From CAXQRU01 sp964226685 (GTDB lineage: Bacteria; Pseudomonadota; Gammaproteobacteria; Pseudomonadales; Cellvibrionaceae), in the NCBI GenBank assembly GCA_964226685.1, contig CAXQRU010000014.1, positions 1 to 37,919 on the forward strand: a DNA stretch of 37,919 nucleotides. Direction: 5' to 3'. Under the pieces are notes generated by a model that did no database searches, was not told the DNA's origin, and saw only the letters and a list, made by a program, of their open reading frames with translations. Each line of letters starts with the position of its first letter. The stretch's first letter is position 1. The position numbers and the translations under genes were made by a program. Below are positions 1 to 7,595 of the stretch, piece after piece.

Positions 1-17
1 CGACGCTCTTCCGATCT
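1..17 (+). other. Illumina adapter remnant (not genomic)
   Basis: The first 17 bases, CGACGCTCTTCCGATCT, are identical to the 3' end of the standard Illumina read-1 adapter/primer. Genomic sequence appears to begin at about 18. This is most simply untrimmed adapter at the end of an assembled contig. It leaves only about 42 bases of true sequence before the first gene, so that gene's promoter cannot be seen. Confidence 0.93.
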
Positions 18-59
18 CAATGAAATCATTATGTTAAATAAAATCTGACCGGATCTCAC

Positions 60-1085
60 ATGGCATTGCTTCACATTTCATCCCATCGAATCACACGAAC
101 AAACCCCAGTTCTGCCTCTACGGTCCAACTTTGCGAATCTGAATGGCCCAAAACTGGGCTTATCGAGGAGCTTTTTAGAGAACTCAAACTGGCGATGATC
201 AAACGCTTGAGCAAAGAGTATGGTCAGTTTACCGATGATTACAGCAACCACCCTCTATCAAGCTGGCTTAAAAGCTTTAAAGAAGGAAAAACCAGCTTTG
301 AGCGCTTCACACAAGATGTGATGAAACAATTTGCCATCGAATTGGATAAAAGCGATATACCCATCGATGGTTTCTTGTTGTTTGCCAATGAAGCACTAGA
401 GCACGAAGAGTTATTACACATCTTTTTTGTACAGCAAAATACCGCCTTGCAGATGGGTAACGGTTTAACGCTTCAAGAGACGCTTTACTTGGATACCAAT
501 ATTCAACTGGCCGTAAAAATTAATATCACGGATTGGCAAGCTAACGACCCTCACCAAAATGCTAATGCCCTTACTCTACTTCGCTGGCGAGGTGAAAAGG
601 AGCTAAGCGAGGCTTTTGAAAGCTTGATTGGGTTCACCAATAAGATCAACCTGTCTGCCGATACGGAGCAATTTCTTCAGGCAGTATCAGGCTATACCAA
701 ACCACTTAGCGATGAGATAGCCTTTCAAACCAAGCGCAAAATCGTTGACTTTTGCCTGGAACAAGACAAGCAAGGTAAAGCGGTAAATATTAATGAATTA
801 TCCTCTCAATTACGTAGTGACTCTGAAGATAGCTCTCTACCAGACTTCTCTCAGTTCATTAACGAAGTTCAGTCTTTTTCAAAACCAGAACTTATTCCCG
901 ACAAATCTCAATTAAGACAGTTCGTTCGCATTAGTGGACGAGATCATAGGCTGAGTATGAGCTTTTCTTCCAGCTGTTTAGGAGACAATATCGATTATGA
1001 CTTGGAGTCAGACCGATTGACTATTCACAATATTCCGCCGGCATTGAAGGCTCGCCTTAAAAAACACCTAGGTGAGACCACTTAG
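60..1085 (+). CDS. yejK: Nucleoid-associated protein YejK/NdpA
   Basis: 341 residues, close to the about 335 of E. coli YejK, and collinear with it from end to end. Recognisable segments are LYLDTNIQLAVKINITDWQ near residue 140 (E. coli has a [20 protein letters not shown]-like stretch), LTLLRWRGEKELSEAF near 170, and the C-terminal DRLTIHNIPPALKARLKKH, matching the TLTIKGTPPNLRDQL ending of the family. YejK/NdpA is an abundant cytoplasmic protein that binds double-stranded DNA in the nucleoid; its precise role is not settled. The ATG at 60 is the first in frame and is kept. The gene stands alone on the plus strand, followed by a 242-base gap. The identification is firm; the regulatory region is cut off by the contig edge. 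Confidence 0.93.
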   Translation: MALLHISSHRITRTNPSSASTVQLCESEWPKTGLIEELFRELKLAMIKRLSKEYGQFTDDYSNHPLSSWLKSFKEGKTSFERFTQDVMKQFAIELDKSDIPIDGFLLFANEALEHEELLHIFFVQQNTALQMGNGLTLQETLYLDTNIQLAVKINITDWQANDPHQNANALTLLRWRGEKELSEAFESLIGFTNKINLSADTEQFLQAVSGYTKPLSDEIAFQTKRKIVDFCLEQDKQGKAVNINELSSQLRSDSEDSSLPDFSQFINEVQSFSKPELIPDKSQLRQFVRISGRDHRLSMSFSSSCLGDNIDYDLESDRLTIHNIPPALKARLKKHLGETT

Positions 1086-1149
1086 AAATAAAAAATTTCA
1101 ATCAGACCCGTTGCGCCTAAAACAACATTTATGTATCATTGCGCGCCAT

Positions 1150-1296
1150 TGAGCCATGCCACCGAGCCTTTATGCATTTGCTCAGAGACCTGGCTCTACT
1201 TCCCTAGATGAATTCCAGAATTCTCGTTGTGACAACGTGAATAAAGTACCCTTTTGGCCAGCTATTCTATTGAATAGTGGGGGACGCATGGTGCGT
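1150..1296 (+). promoter_or_regulatory. Structured leader upstream of the 112-residue gene
   Basis: The gap between yejK and the next gene is rich in small dyads. GAGCC near 1150 can pair with GGCTC near 1192. A 13-base near-operator, CGTTGT-G-ACAACG, lies at 1225-1237. CTATTC-tatt-GAATAG forms a 6-bp hairpin at 1262-1277. ACGCA-tgg-TGCGT forms a 5-bp hairpin at 1284-1296, ending about 18 bases before the AAGGA ribosome-binding site at 1315-1319. The dyads are read directly. A role as operator or translational leader for the downstream gene is an inference, and short hairpins also arise by chance. Confidence 0.35.
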
Positions 1297-1327
1297 TTGG
1301 CTTAACTTCTAATAAGGAAATAAAAGA

Positions 1328-1666
1328 ATGATAAATTCTACTTCTAATAGCGATACATCCAATTCAGCAACAGCAAGTTGGGAAAGCGATGGTAAGCTAG
1401 GGCTTAATGTGGATGGTGATGCCAGTATTGATTCATTTGAAGCCAAATGGACCAATGTATTTTCTGGCTCGAAGAATGATCTTGTTGGTATGAGTGTAAA
1501 AATACCCTCTCCCAAAAAAGAGCACACCGAAGCACTGAAAACTAAAAGCCTAAACTTTCATAAGTTTGCCAAAGTAGTATCTGATGCGACGGGTCTTGCC
1601 AGGCGCTCACACTTTCACAGCCATCGTATACAGGCATTGACAACAAAGCTCAACAATAAAGCTTAA
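1328..1666 (+). CDS. Hypothetical protein, 112 residues
   Basis: I do not recognise this protein. It starts at an ATG with AAGGA about 9 bases upstream, which supports real translation. The first 20 residues are almost all Ser, Asn, Thr and Asp (low complexity). They are followed by an acidic/Gly stretch (GKLGLNVDGDASIDSFEAKW). The C-terminal half is basic and contains Arg/His-rich RRSHFHSHR, ending LTTKLNNKA. There is no signal peptide, membrane segment or cysteine. The gene is flanked by a structured leader and a terminator-like hairpin, so it looks like an independent single-gene transcript. The acidic/polar front and basic tail would suit a small cytoplasmic binding or structural protein, but no function is claimed. 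Confidence 0.72.
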   Translation: MINSTSNSDTSNSATASWESDGKLGLNVDGDASIDSFEAKWTNVFSGSKNDLVGMSVKIPSPKKEHTEALKTKSLNFHKFAKVVSDATGLARRSHFHSHRIQALTTKLNNKA

Positions 1667-1679
1667 TCTCCTAGTATAA

Positions 1680-1712
1680 AAGCTCCCTCCTAATTCAGTT
1701 TAGGGGGAGCTT
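1680..1712 (+). terminator. Terminator-like hairpin after the 112-residue gene
   Basis: AAGCTCCCTCCTAA (1680-1693) pairs with TTTAGGGGGAGCTT (1699-1712) with one bulged base and a short TTCAG loop. The stem is strong, but only a weak T-rich tail follows (GCATTTCC), so termination may be partial. It starts 14 bases after the stop codon. Confidence 0.6.
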
Positions 1713-1830
1713 GCATTTCCATACACGACTGTACAAGTTTCTACCGATTTAAGAAAAAACACACAGAGGCAGATTATTCCTCTATCATTAACGGTAACCT
1801 AATAATAATTTGATTGTAATCAGTGACTTT

Positions 1831-3069
1831 ATGCGCCTTGCTATTATTCTCATCATTTTTTCAGGCTTTTCTTTAGCACAAGAAGCCCCGATAGTACCTA
1901 GTGATCCTCCTGCCATCGAGGAGAGCGACACTAAACCAGCGCCCGTCGCACCCGATATTGACCTAAAAGAGGTCACTGCACCGTTAGAACCCGTAAAACT
2001 GTCTCCTACTGAAACCGCTGATCCAGTCACTATCGATGAAATCCCTATCGAAGATGTGGAAGTGATATCGGTAGTGGAACCTTTAAACCTATTAGGGGCG
2101 ACTGTTCTGCCTGGCACATCGACACGTTTGGCTTGGTCACCCGAGGTCTCTTTCAATGGCCTTTCACTACCAACCCCGGTATTGGTCGTTCATGGCAATA
2201 AGCCAGGTCCTACATTGTGTTTAACGGCAGCCATTCATGGGGATGAAATCAACGGTATCGAGGTAGTTCGACGGGTGATGTATGACATTAGCCCAGATAA
2301 ATTATCTGGCACAGTGATCGGGGTTCCAATTGTCAATTTACAGGGGTTTCAACGAGGTTCACGCTACTTAAATGATCGGCGTGACTTAAACCGGTATTTC
2401 CCCGGTGATGCAAAAGGCAGTCTCGCTTCAAGAATTGCATACTCCTTATTTAATGAAGTGATCATACACTGCAACTTATTAGTGGACATTCACACAGGTT
2501 CATTAAGGCGCAATAATTTAGCTCAAATAAGAGCGGATATGAGTAATCAAGACGTTGCGGATTTCACCGAAGGTTTTGATGATATGGTCGTCGTCCATAG
2601 CCGTGGAGCTCCTGGCATGCTCAGAAATGCGGCTAATAAAATCAATATCCGCGCCGTTACACTTGAGCTTGGTGAGTCGTTGCGGCTACAAAGACATCAA
2701 GTCGATAGCGGTGTAAAAGGCATTTACAGCTTGTTAAAAAAACAAAAAATGTACAGTAAAGTCTTCGACTGGGGGGAGCCGGCTCCTATTTACTACAGTT
2801 CATCTTGGATGCGAGTCACCACAGGCGGACTTTTACTGAGCAACGTTAAGCTAGGGGACGTAGTCCGCAAAGGGGCCGTTTTAGGTACGGTAACTGATCC
2901 TATTACCAATGAGAGCAGTGATGTTATCGCAGAACTTAGTGGAAGAATCATCGGCATGGCCACTGATCAAGTGGTCATGCCAGGCTTTGCTGCCTACCAC
3001 ATTGGTGTCAAATCTTCCGAAAAAGGTCTGATGGGTGAGGCCCAAAACGAAGATGTCGATGAGTTTTAA
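1831..3069 (+). CDS. Secreted succinylglutamate desuccinylase/aspartoacylase-family metallo-deacylase
   Basis: A zinc-dependent amidohydrolase of the AstE/AspA (M14-like) family. The metal site is visible as AAIHGDEINGIEV (His and Glu), the DRRDLNRYFPGD stretch, VDIHTGS (second His) and the TLELGES segment with the likely catalytic Glu. I use the ATG at 1831 rather than the upstream TTG at 1810, because MRLAIILIIFSGFSLA is a clean signal peptide with a plausible cut after SLA. That gives 412 residues. About 75 Pro/Glu/Asp-rich residues separate the signal from the catalytic domain. Cytosolic AstE and AspA lack such a leader, so this enzyme probably acts in the periplasm. Its substrate is unknown. 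Family members are often found with RimK-like ligases and RimB-type proteases; both occur in this window but 29 kb away. The stop overlaps that of convergent pgsA. Confidence 0.85.
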   Translation: MRLAIILIIFSGFSLAQEAPIVPSDPPAIEESDTKPAPVAPDIDLKEVTAPLEPVKLSPTETADPVTIDEIPIEDVEVISVVEPLNLLGATVLPGTSTRLAWSPEVSFNGLSLPTPVLVVHGNKPGPTLCLTAAIHGDEINGIEVVRRVMYDISPDKLSGTVIGVPIVNLQGFQRGSRYLNDRRDLNRYFPGDAKGSLASRIAYSLFNEVIIHCNLLVDIHTGSLRRNNLAQIRADMSNQDVADFTEGFDDMVVVHSRGAPGMLRNAANKINIRAVTLELGESLRLQRHQVDSGVKGIYSLLKKQKMYSKVFDWGEPAPIYYSSSWMRVTTGGLLLSNVKLGDVVRKGAVLGTVTDPITNESSDVIAELSGRIIGMATDQVVMPGFAAYHIGVKSSEKGLMGEAQNEDVDEF

Positions 3070-3641
3070 TTGGATTTAGTATTTTCCTCGCTAAACAACA
3101 CTGGCCAAGCTGCTTTTAAGTAGGTAACCATTGACCACACCGTTAACAAGGCAGCCACCATAAGTGCGCTATAGCCAAGGTAGCCTGTCCAATCAATATC
3201 GCTAGGGTTGTTCCAAAGCAGAAAACCGATGGCCACCATTTGCGCGGTGGTTTTTACCTTGCCAGTCATAGAAACGGCAACACTCGCACTCTTGCCCTGC
3301 TCTGCCATCCACTCTCTTAAGGCCGAAATCACCACCTCCCGACTTATGATGATCAATGCAGGAATGGTAAACCACCAACTATTATAAGCTTCGGCCATCA
3401 ATACTAAGGCAACCACGACCATTAGCTTATCGGCAACAGGATCTAAAAATGCGCCAAACGGTGTGGTTTGGTTAAATTGCCGAGCGACCCAACCATCTAG
3501 CCAATCTGTAAATGAAATGATGGCAAACATCAATGCCGAATAAAAATAATGCCATTCATAGGGCATATAAAAAACAATGATAAAGATAGGAATAAACAGT
3601 ATTCGTAACAGTGTGAGTTGACTAGCAAAGTTGAGTTTCAT
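3066..3641 (-). CDS. pgsA: CDP-diacylglycerol--glycerol-3-phosphate 3-phosphatidyltransferase
   Basis: Makes phosphatidylglycerophosphate from CDP-diacylglycerol and sn-glycerol-3-phosphate, the committed step to phosphatidylglycerol and cardiolipin in the inner membrane. The CDP-alcohol phosphotransferase signature is complete: D-W-L-DG-x2-AR followed by G and D-x3-D, read as DWLDGWVARQF then FGAFLDPVADK around residues 45-75. Several hydrophobic helices fill the rest. At 191 residues it is of usual length. It is the last gene of the minus-strand operon and follows uvrC by 35 bases, the classical uvrC-pgsA pairing of gammaproteobacteria. Its stop codon lies in the same TTAA as the stop of the convergent deacylase gene, so there is no room for a dedicated terminator between them. 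Confidence 0.96.
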   Translation of the reverse strand: MKLNFASQLTLLRILFIPIFIIVFYMPYEWHYFYSALMFAIISFTDWLDGWVARQFNQTTPFGAFLDPVADKLMVVVALVLMAEAYNSWWFTIPALIIISREVVISALREWMAEQGKSASVAVSMTGKVKTTAQMVAIGFLLWNNPSDIDWTGYLGYSALMVAALLTVWSMVTYLKAAWPVLFSEENTKSN

Positions 3642-3676
3642 GTGATAATTCGTGATTGACCGCTTAGAGGCATACC

Positions 3677-5503
3677 TTACTCATTGTGAAAGGCGCTGTA
3701 AATATCCATCGCGATTTTTTTGCTGATACCAGCGACTTTCTCAAGCTCGGTAACACTGGCTTGTTTAATTGGCTCAAGCCCACCAAAGTGTCGCAACAAT
3801 TCCCTTCTACGTTTCGCGCCAATGCCTGGAATTTGTTCTAAACTTGAGGTTCTGCGCTTTTTATCTCGTCGTTGCTTATGACCCGTAATGGCAAAACGGT
3901 GAGCTTCATCTCTAATTTCTTGCAGTAGGTGCAGAGCTGGTGAATCGCTGTTTAAGACTTTTTCCGTACCATCGGCCAGTATCAGGGTTTCGAAGCCTGC
4001 CTTACGAGTCGTGCCCTTGGCTATACCAATGACTTCAACGCCCTCGACCACTAACTCTTGTAACACATTTAATGCCTGGCTGAGTTGACCCTTACCCCCA
4101 TCCACAATCAACACATCGGGTTTGACGACCTCGCCTTTTTGAACTCTTGTATAACGGCGAGTCAAAGCCTGGCTCATAGCGCCATAGTCGTCCCCAGGCG
4201 TTACATCATTGATATTGAAGCGGCGGTAATCCGATGAGCGGGCACCAGAATGGTCAAAAACCACACACGATGCTACGGTGGCCTCACCACTGCTATGGCT
4301 GATATCGAAGCACTCTAATCGATTAGGCAGTTCTGGTAAATTCAGGGCCTCTTGCAAGGCAAGAAAACGCTGCACGCTATTTTGCTGGGAATTAATTTTG
4401 GTATTGAGGTTTTGAACGGCCGCTGTTTCGGCCATACTCAACCACAGCTTCTTTTGGGTACGAACCTTATGACTTAAGGTTAAACTTCTTTTGGCTTGCT
4501 GCTCTAAGACCTCTAAGAGTAAAGCACCATCTTCCGTTAAGGGCTGATTAATGATGATTTCATTGGGCAATTCTCTGTTTTTGTGCCCCAAATAAAATTG
4601 AGCCAAAAATTCCTGAAGCAACTGCTCATTACTTGATTGCAGTTTATCCTTTGAGAAATAGCTTTTACTACCAATCACTCGAGCTTGCCGAACATACATC
4701 ACATGAATACACACCTGATCCATGGTTTTAGCAATAGCAAAAATATCTGTTTTAGCAGCCCCCTGCTCCTTACTAAACCCCTCTTGAATATGACGCAATG
4801 CTTGAATTTGATCTCTCACTACCGCCGCTTTTTCAAAGTCTAATTTAGCGGAGGCCGCTTCCATTGCGTCGGCCAATTCATTCATGACCTCTGTCGTTGC
4901 CCCTTGCAAAAACTTCACCACGTAGTTCATATCTTTAGCATAATCTTCAGGAGAAATATAATTCACGCAAGGTGCTGTACAGCGCTCAATTTGGTATTGC
5001 AAACAGGGTCGACTGCGATTGCTGAAAACGCTATTTTCACAGGAGCGGACTTTGAAGGTCTTTTGGATAAAGTTTAAGGTATCGTAAACCGCACTGACAT
5101 TGGGAAATGGCCCAAAATAGCTACCCTTACCACGTTTCATTCCGCGATGAGAGCTAATCCTAGGATACTCATCATCGGAAACATAAATATAGGGATAGGA
5201 TTTATCATCTCTAAGCGAAATATTATAGGGCGGTTTTTGTGATTTTATTAAATTTTGCTCAAGCACCAAAGCTTCCGCTTCAGTGGTTGTTATCGTCACT
5301 TGAATATCATGAATTTTAGAAACCAATGCTTGCGTTTTAATGGTAAGCCCTGTCTTTCTAAAATAACTGCTCAAGCGTTTTTTTAAATCGCGGGCCTTAC
5401 CAACGTATAATATCTCGCCTTTGGCGTTATACATCTGATAAACACCAGGACTTGAACTGACACTTTTTAAAAAAGTGCTTGAATCAAATTCACTCTGATT
5501 CAT
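3677..5503 (-). CDS. uvrC: Excinuclease ABC subunit C
   Basis: Makes both incisions in UvrABC nucleotide-excision repair. 608 residues, full length for the family. The N-terminal GIY-YIG nuclease is seen as GVYQMYNAKGEILYVGKA near residues 20-38. The Cys cluster RSCENSVFSNRSRPCLQYQI lies near 153-173. The UVR motif DFEKAAVVRDQIQALR is near 215. The RNase-H-like second nuclease begins ECFDISHSSGEA near 385 and includes LIVDGGKGQLSQAL. Tandem helix-hairpin-helices close the protein (IPGIGAKRRRELLRHFGG and VAGISKKIAMDIY). The ATG overlaps the end of alkB by 14 bases, which suggests translational coupling of two DNA-repair genes inside an envelope-synthesis operon. Confidence 0.97.
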   Translation of the reverse strand: MNQSEFDSSTFLKSVSSSPGVYQMYNAKGEILYVGKARDLKKRLSSYFRKTGLTIKTQALVSKIHDIQVTITTTEAEALVLEQNLIKSQKPPYNISLRDDKSYPYIYVSDDEYPRISSHRGMKRGKGSYFGPFPNVSAVYDTLNFIQKTFKVRSCENSVFSNRSRPCLQYQIERCTAPCVNYISPEDYAKDMNYVVKFLQGATTEVMNELADAMEAASAKLDFEKAAVVRDQIQALRHIQEGFSKEQGAAKTDIFAIAKTMDQVCIHVMYVRQARVIGSKSYFSKDKLQSSNEQLLQEFLAQFYLGHKNRELPNEIIINQPLTEDGALLLEVLEQQAKRSLTLSHKVRTQKKLWLSMAETAAVQNLNTKINSQQNSVQRFLALQEALNLPELPNRLECFDISHSSGEATVASCVVFDHSGARSSDYRRFNINDVTPGDDYGAMSQALTRRYTRVQKGEVVKPDVLIVDGGKGQLSQALNVLQELVVEGVEVIGIAKGTTRKAGFETLILADGTEKVLNSDSPALHLLQEIRDEAHRFAITGHKQRRDKKRRTSSLEQIPGIGAKRRRELLRHFGGLEPIKQASVTELEKVAGISKKIAMDIYSAFHNE

Positions 5504-6101
5504 GGTTGATAGTTCTAAAAGTTAAATTAATTCTTGGGCCCATATTTTTTTGTGACTTGGGGATTTGATGTTGCCAATATTGTTGGGTATCACCTTTCAT
5601 AAGCAGCAATGAGCCATGCTCTAAATGAATTTCATGTTTATCTTTATGATTGTCTTTTCGGCGAAACAGCATTCGCCGAGATTCACCCAAACTTAATGAA
5701 GCAATAATGGGTTGATCGCCCAGTTCTGGCTCATCATCGCTATGCCAAGACATGCTATCCGTACCATTTCGGTAGTAATTAAGTAACACACTGTTAAATG
5801 ACTCACCTATCGTTGCCAGTAATCTTTCTCTGATCTGTTGCAAAATGGGCAACCATGGCAATGGCGGAAAGCGAGTATTGGAATAGGTATAATAGCATCC
5901 TTTATCGCCATACCAAGCCGTTAACCTTGGTGTTTTTACTGAACGATTAAACAGGTTGAGTGTAGGTTGATCCCAACTTACCTCAGCAATCAGTCGATCT
6001 AATAATTGGGCTGCTTCTTGGCGCTCTAACCACTGAGGATGATAACGCAAATCACCCTGACGCAAGTTTATCTCTTGTTCAAATAGAGAGTGTTGCATCA
6101 T
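5490..6101 (-). CDS. AlkB-like 2-oxoglutarate/Fe(II) dioxygenase
   Basis: A 203-residue AlkB-family oxygenase, which in characterised relatives oxidatively removes alkyl groups from bases in nucleic acids. Iron ligands are visible as the H-x-D of SWHSDDEPELG (His120, Asp122) and a distal His in QQYWQHQIPK (His178). The 2-oxoglutarate-binding arginines are in GPRINLTFR (Arg190, Arg196). The substrate-lid segment LTAWYGDKGCYYTYS near residue 60 resembles the compact AlkB/ALKBH2-3 type rather than E. coli AlkB. It overlaps murB upstream by 23 bases and uvrC downstream by 14. There is no adaptive-response Ada gene nearby, so expression probably follows the operon. The exact substrate class (DNA versus RNA, 1-meA/3-meC) is inferred only. 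Confidence 0.9.
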   Translation of the reverse strand: MMQHSLFEQEINLRQGDLRYHPQWLERQEAAQLLDRLIAEVSWDQPTLNLFNRSVKTPRLTAWYGDKGCYYTYSNTRFPPLPWLPILQQIRERLLATIGESFNSVLLNYYRNGTDSMSWHSDDEPELGDQPIIASLSLGESRRMLFRRKDNHKDKHEIHLEHGSLLLMKGDTQQYWQHQIPKSQKNMGPRINLTFRTINHESE

Positions 6102-7107
6102 TAATGTAAACCCGAGGTTCTATCTCAAGCTTCACCTGATAGCAGTCATAAACACGCTGACAAACCGAATTAGCGTACTCAAGCACCTCATGACCAGAAC
6201 AATGCCCAGGATTTACCAATACAAGAGCCTGAGCGTGATGCATGCCCACGCCATTGATGCATTCGCCCTTGATACCAATATGATCAATTAACCAACCGGC
6301 AGCCAGTTTCATAGAGTTGTTATCGTGCGGGTAAGCAACCATCTGAGGAAATTCTGCGATAAGTGCTTGAAAATGCTCTTGAGTAACAATTGGGTTTTTA
6401 AAAAAACTGCCGGCATTGGGAATATCTTTTGGATCAGGTAATTTTCTTTGTCGGATAGCAATCACGGCTTTGGCAATATCCTCTGCACTCAAATTCTCTT
6501 TGGAAATAAGTTCATCGGCTAAAGCTGGATAATTTAACATAGGCTTTGCCAATTTTGATAAGCGAAAATCTACTGCGGTAATAATGGCACGATCTTTTAG
6601 CGCTTGTTTGAAAATACTATTTCGATACGAAAATTCGCAAGCTGCATTATTTAGTGACTGCTGCTGTTTCGTTTCTCGATCAACAAAATGCACACAATCA
6701 ACGACAGACTGAAGTTCAACACCATAGGCACCAATATTTTGAATAGGCGCAGCGCCGACACTACCTGGAATCAGTGCCAGGTTTTCCAAACCAAACCAGT
6801 GATTTTTTACCGACCACATCACTAGCTCGTGCCAATTAACGCCCGCTTCGGCTCGAACAATCAGTGCTGACTCTGTCTCGCTCAGTATTGAAATTTTTCG
6901 CATACCTAATTCAATCACAAGACCTTCGACAAACTGCTCTAACACAATATTGCTACCGCCGCCAATCACTCTGATTGGCTTATGCTCTTTATCTGCTAAC
7001 TCTAGCAATTCAGCCAATTCTTGAATTGAGGTCGGCTCGGCAAACCATTGCGCAGTTGAGTTAATCCCAAGGGTATTTTTAGCATTTAATGGATAATTCT
7101 GGAGCAT
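6079..7107 (-). CDS. murB: UDP-N-acetylenolpyruvoylglucosamine reductase
   Basis: Reduces enolpyruvyl-UDP-GlcNAc to UDP-MurNAc with NADPH and FAD, the second committed step of peptidoglycan precursor synthesis in the cytoplasm. 342 residues, similar to E. coli MurB. The FAD-binding segment RVIGGGSNIVL is near residue 46, LALIPGSVGAAPIQNIGAYGVEL near 110-132, and the catalytic serine is in NAGSFFKNPIV near 230. The C-terminal HHAQALVLVNPG segment is typical of type I MurB. It lies 6 bases after the phosphatase gene and overlaps alkB, so it is co-transcribed with its neighbours. Confidence 0.96.
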   Translation of the reverse strand: MLQNYPLNAKNTLGINSTAQWFAEPTSIQELAELLELADKEHKPIRVIGGGSNIVLEQFVEGLVIELGMRKISILSETESALIVRAEAGVNWHELVMWSVKNHWFGLENLALIPGSVGAAPIQNIGAYGVELQSVVDCVHFVDRETKQQQSLNNAACEFSYRNSIFKQALKDRAIITAVDFRLSKLAKPMLNYPALADELISKENLSAEDIAKAVIAIRQRKLPDPKDIPNAGSFFKNPIVTQEHFQALIAEFPQMVAYPHDNNSMKLAAGWLIDHIGIKGECINGVGMHHAQALVLVNPGHCSGHEVLEYANSVCQRVYDCYQVKLEIEPRVYINDATLSI

Positions 7108-7113
7108 GATTGA

Positions 7114-7590
7114 TTATTCTGCTAACTGGCCTTCAATATGTAATAAGAGTTGATCACAGGCATTTTCAACAAGATCGAGCACATAATCGAACTCCGCTTT
7201 GCCTCCCTGATACGGGTCAGGAACTTCGTCCACGTGGCTATCTGCAAATTCAAGTAATAAACCTAAATGACCAGAGAATGAGCTTGGCTTCATCGCTTCA
7301 AGGTTTTTAAGATTACTTTGATCCATCGCGATCACGTAATGATAATTTTCAAAGTCCTGAGATGTCACCAAGCGCGCCCTTAATGATGACAAATCGTAGC
7401 CTCTCATTTTAGCGGCCTCTTGTGCCCTTGGATCGGGCGCGTGGCCGATATGCCAATCACCCGTACCTGCAGAGTCAATCTTAATGTGATGATCGAGTCC
7501 CTTATCTGTGACTTTTTTTTGAAAAATACCGTGAGCCGTTGGCGAACGACAAATATTACCTAAACAAACAAATAATACATTAATGGTCAT
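7114..7590 (-). CDS. Low-molecular-weight protein-tyrosine phosphatase
   Basis: A 158-residue LMW-PTP. The P-loop CLGNICRS (residues 9-16, nucleophile Cys9 and Arg15) is complete, and the general-acid loop VPDPYQGG provides Asp125. Wzb/Etp-type enzymes dephosphorylate a tyrosine kinase that controls capsule export. No such kinase is present here, and the gene sits between kdsB and murB, the position of PtpA in the homologous Pseudomonas cluster. The target is therefore unknown, though a role in envelope polymer control is plausible from the context. Spacing is 5 bases from kdsB and 6 from murB, consistent with one operon. Confidence 0.92.
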   Translation of the reverse strand: MTINVLFVCLGNICRSPTAHGIFQKKVTDKGLDHHIKIDSAGTGDWHIGHAPDPRAQEAAKMRGYDLSSLRARLVTSQDFENYHYVIAMDQSNLKNLEAMKPSSFSGHLGLLLEFADSHVDEVPDPYQGGKAEFDYVLDLVENACDQLLLHIEGQLAE

Positions 7591-7595
7591 CTTAA

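Noticed and set aside
7114..7590. Capsule-system phosphatase Wzb
   Set aside because: The enzyme motif is right, but there is no tyrosine kinase, Wza-type exporter or glycosyltransferase nearby, so the wzb name was not applied.
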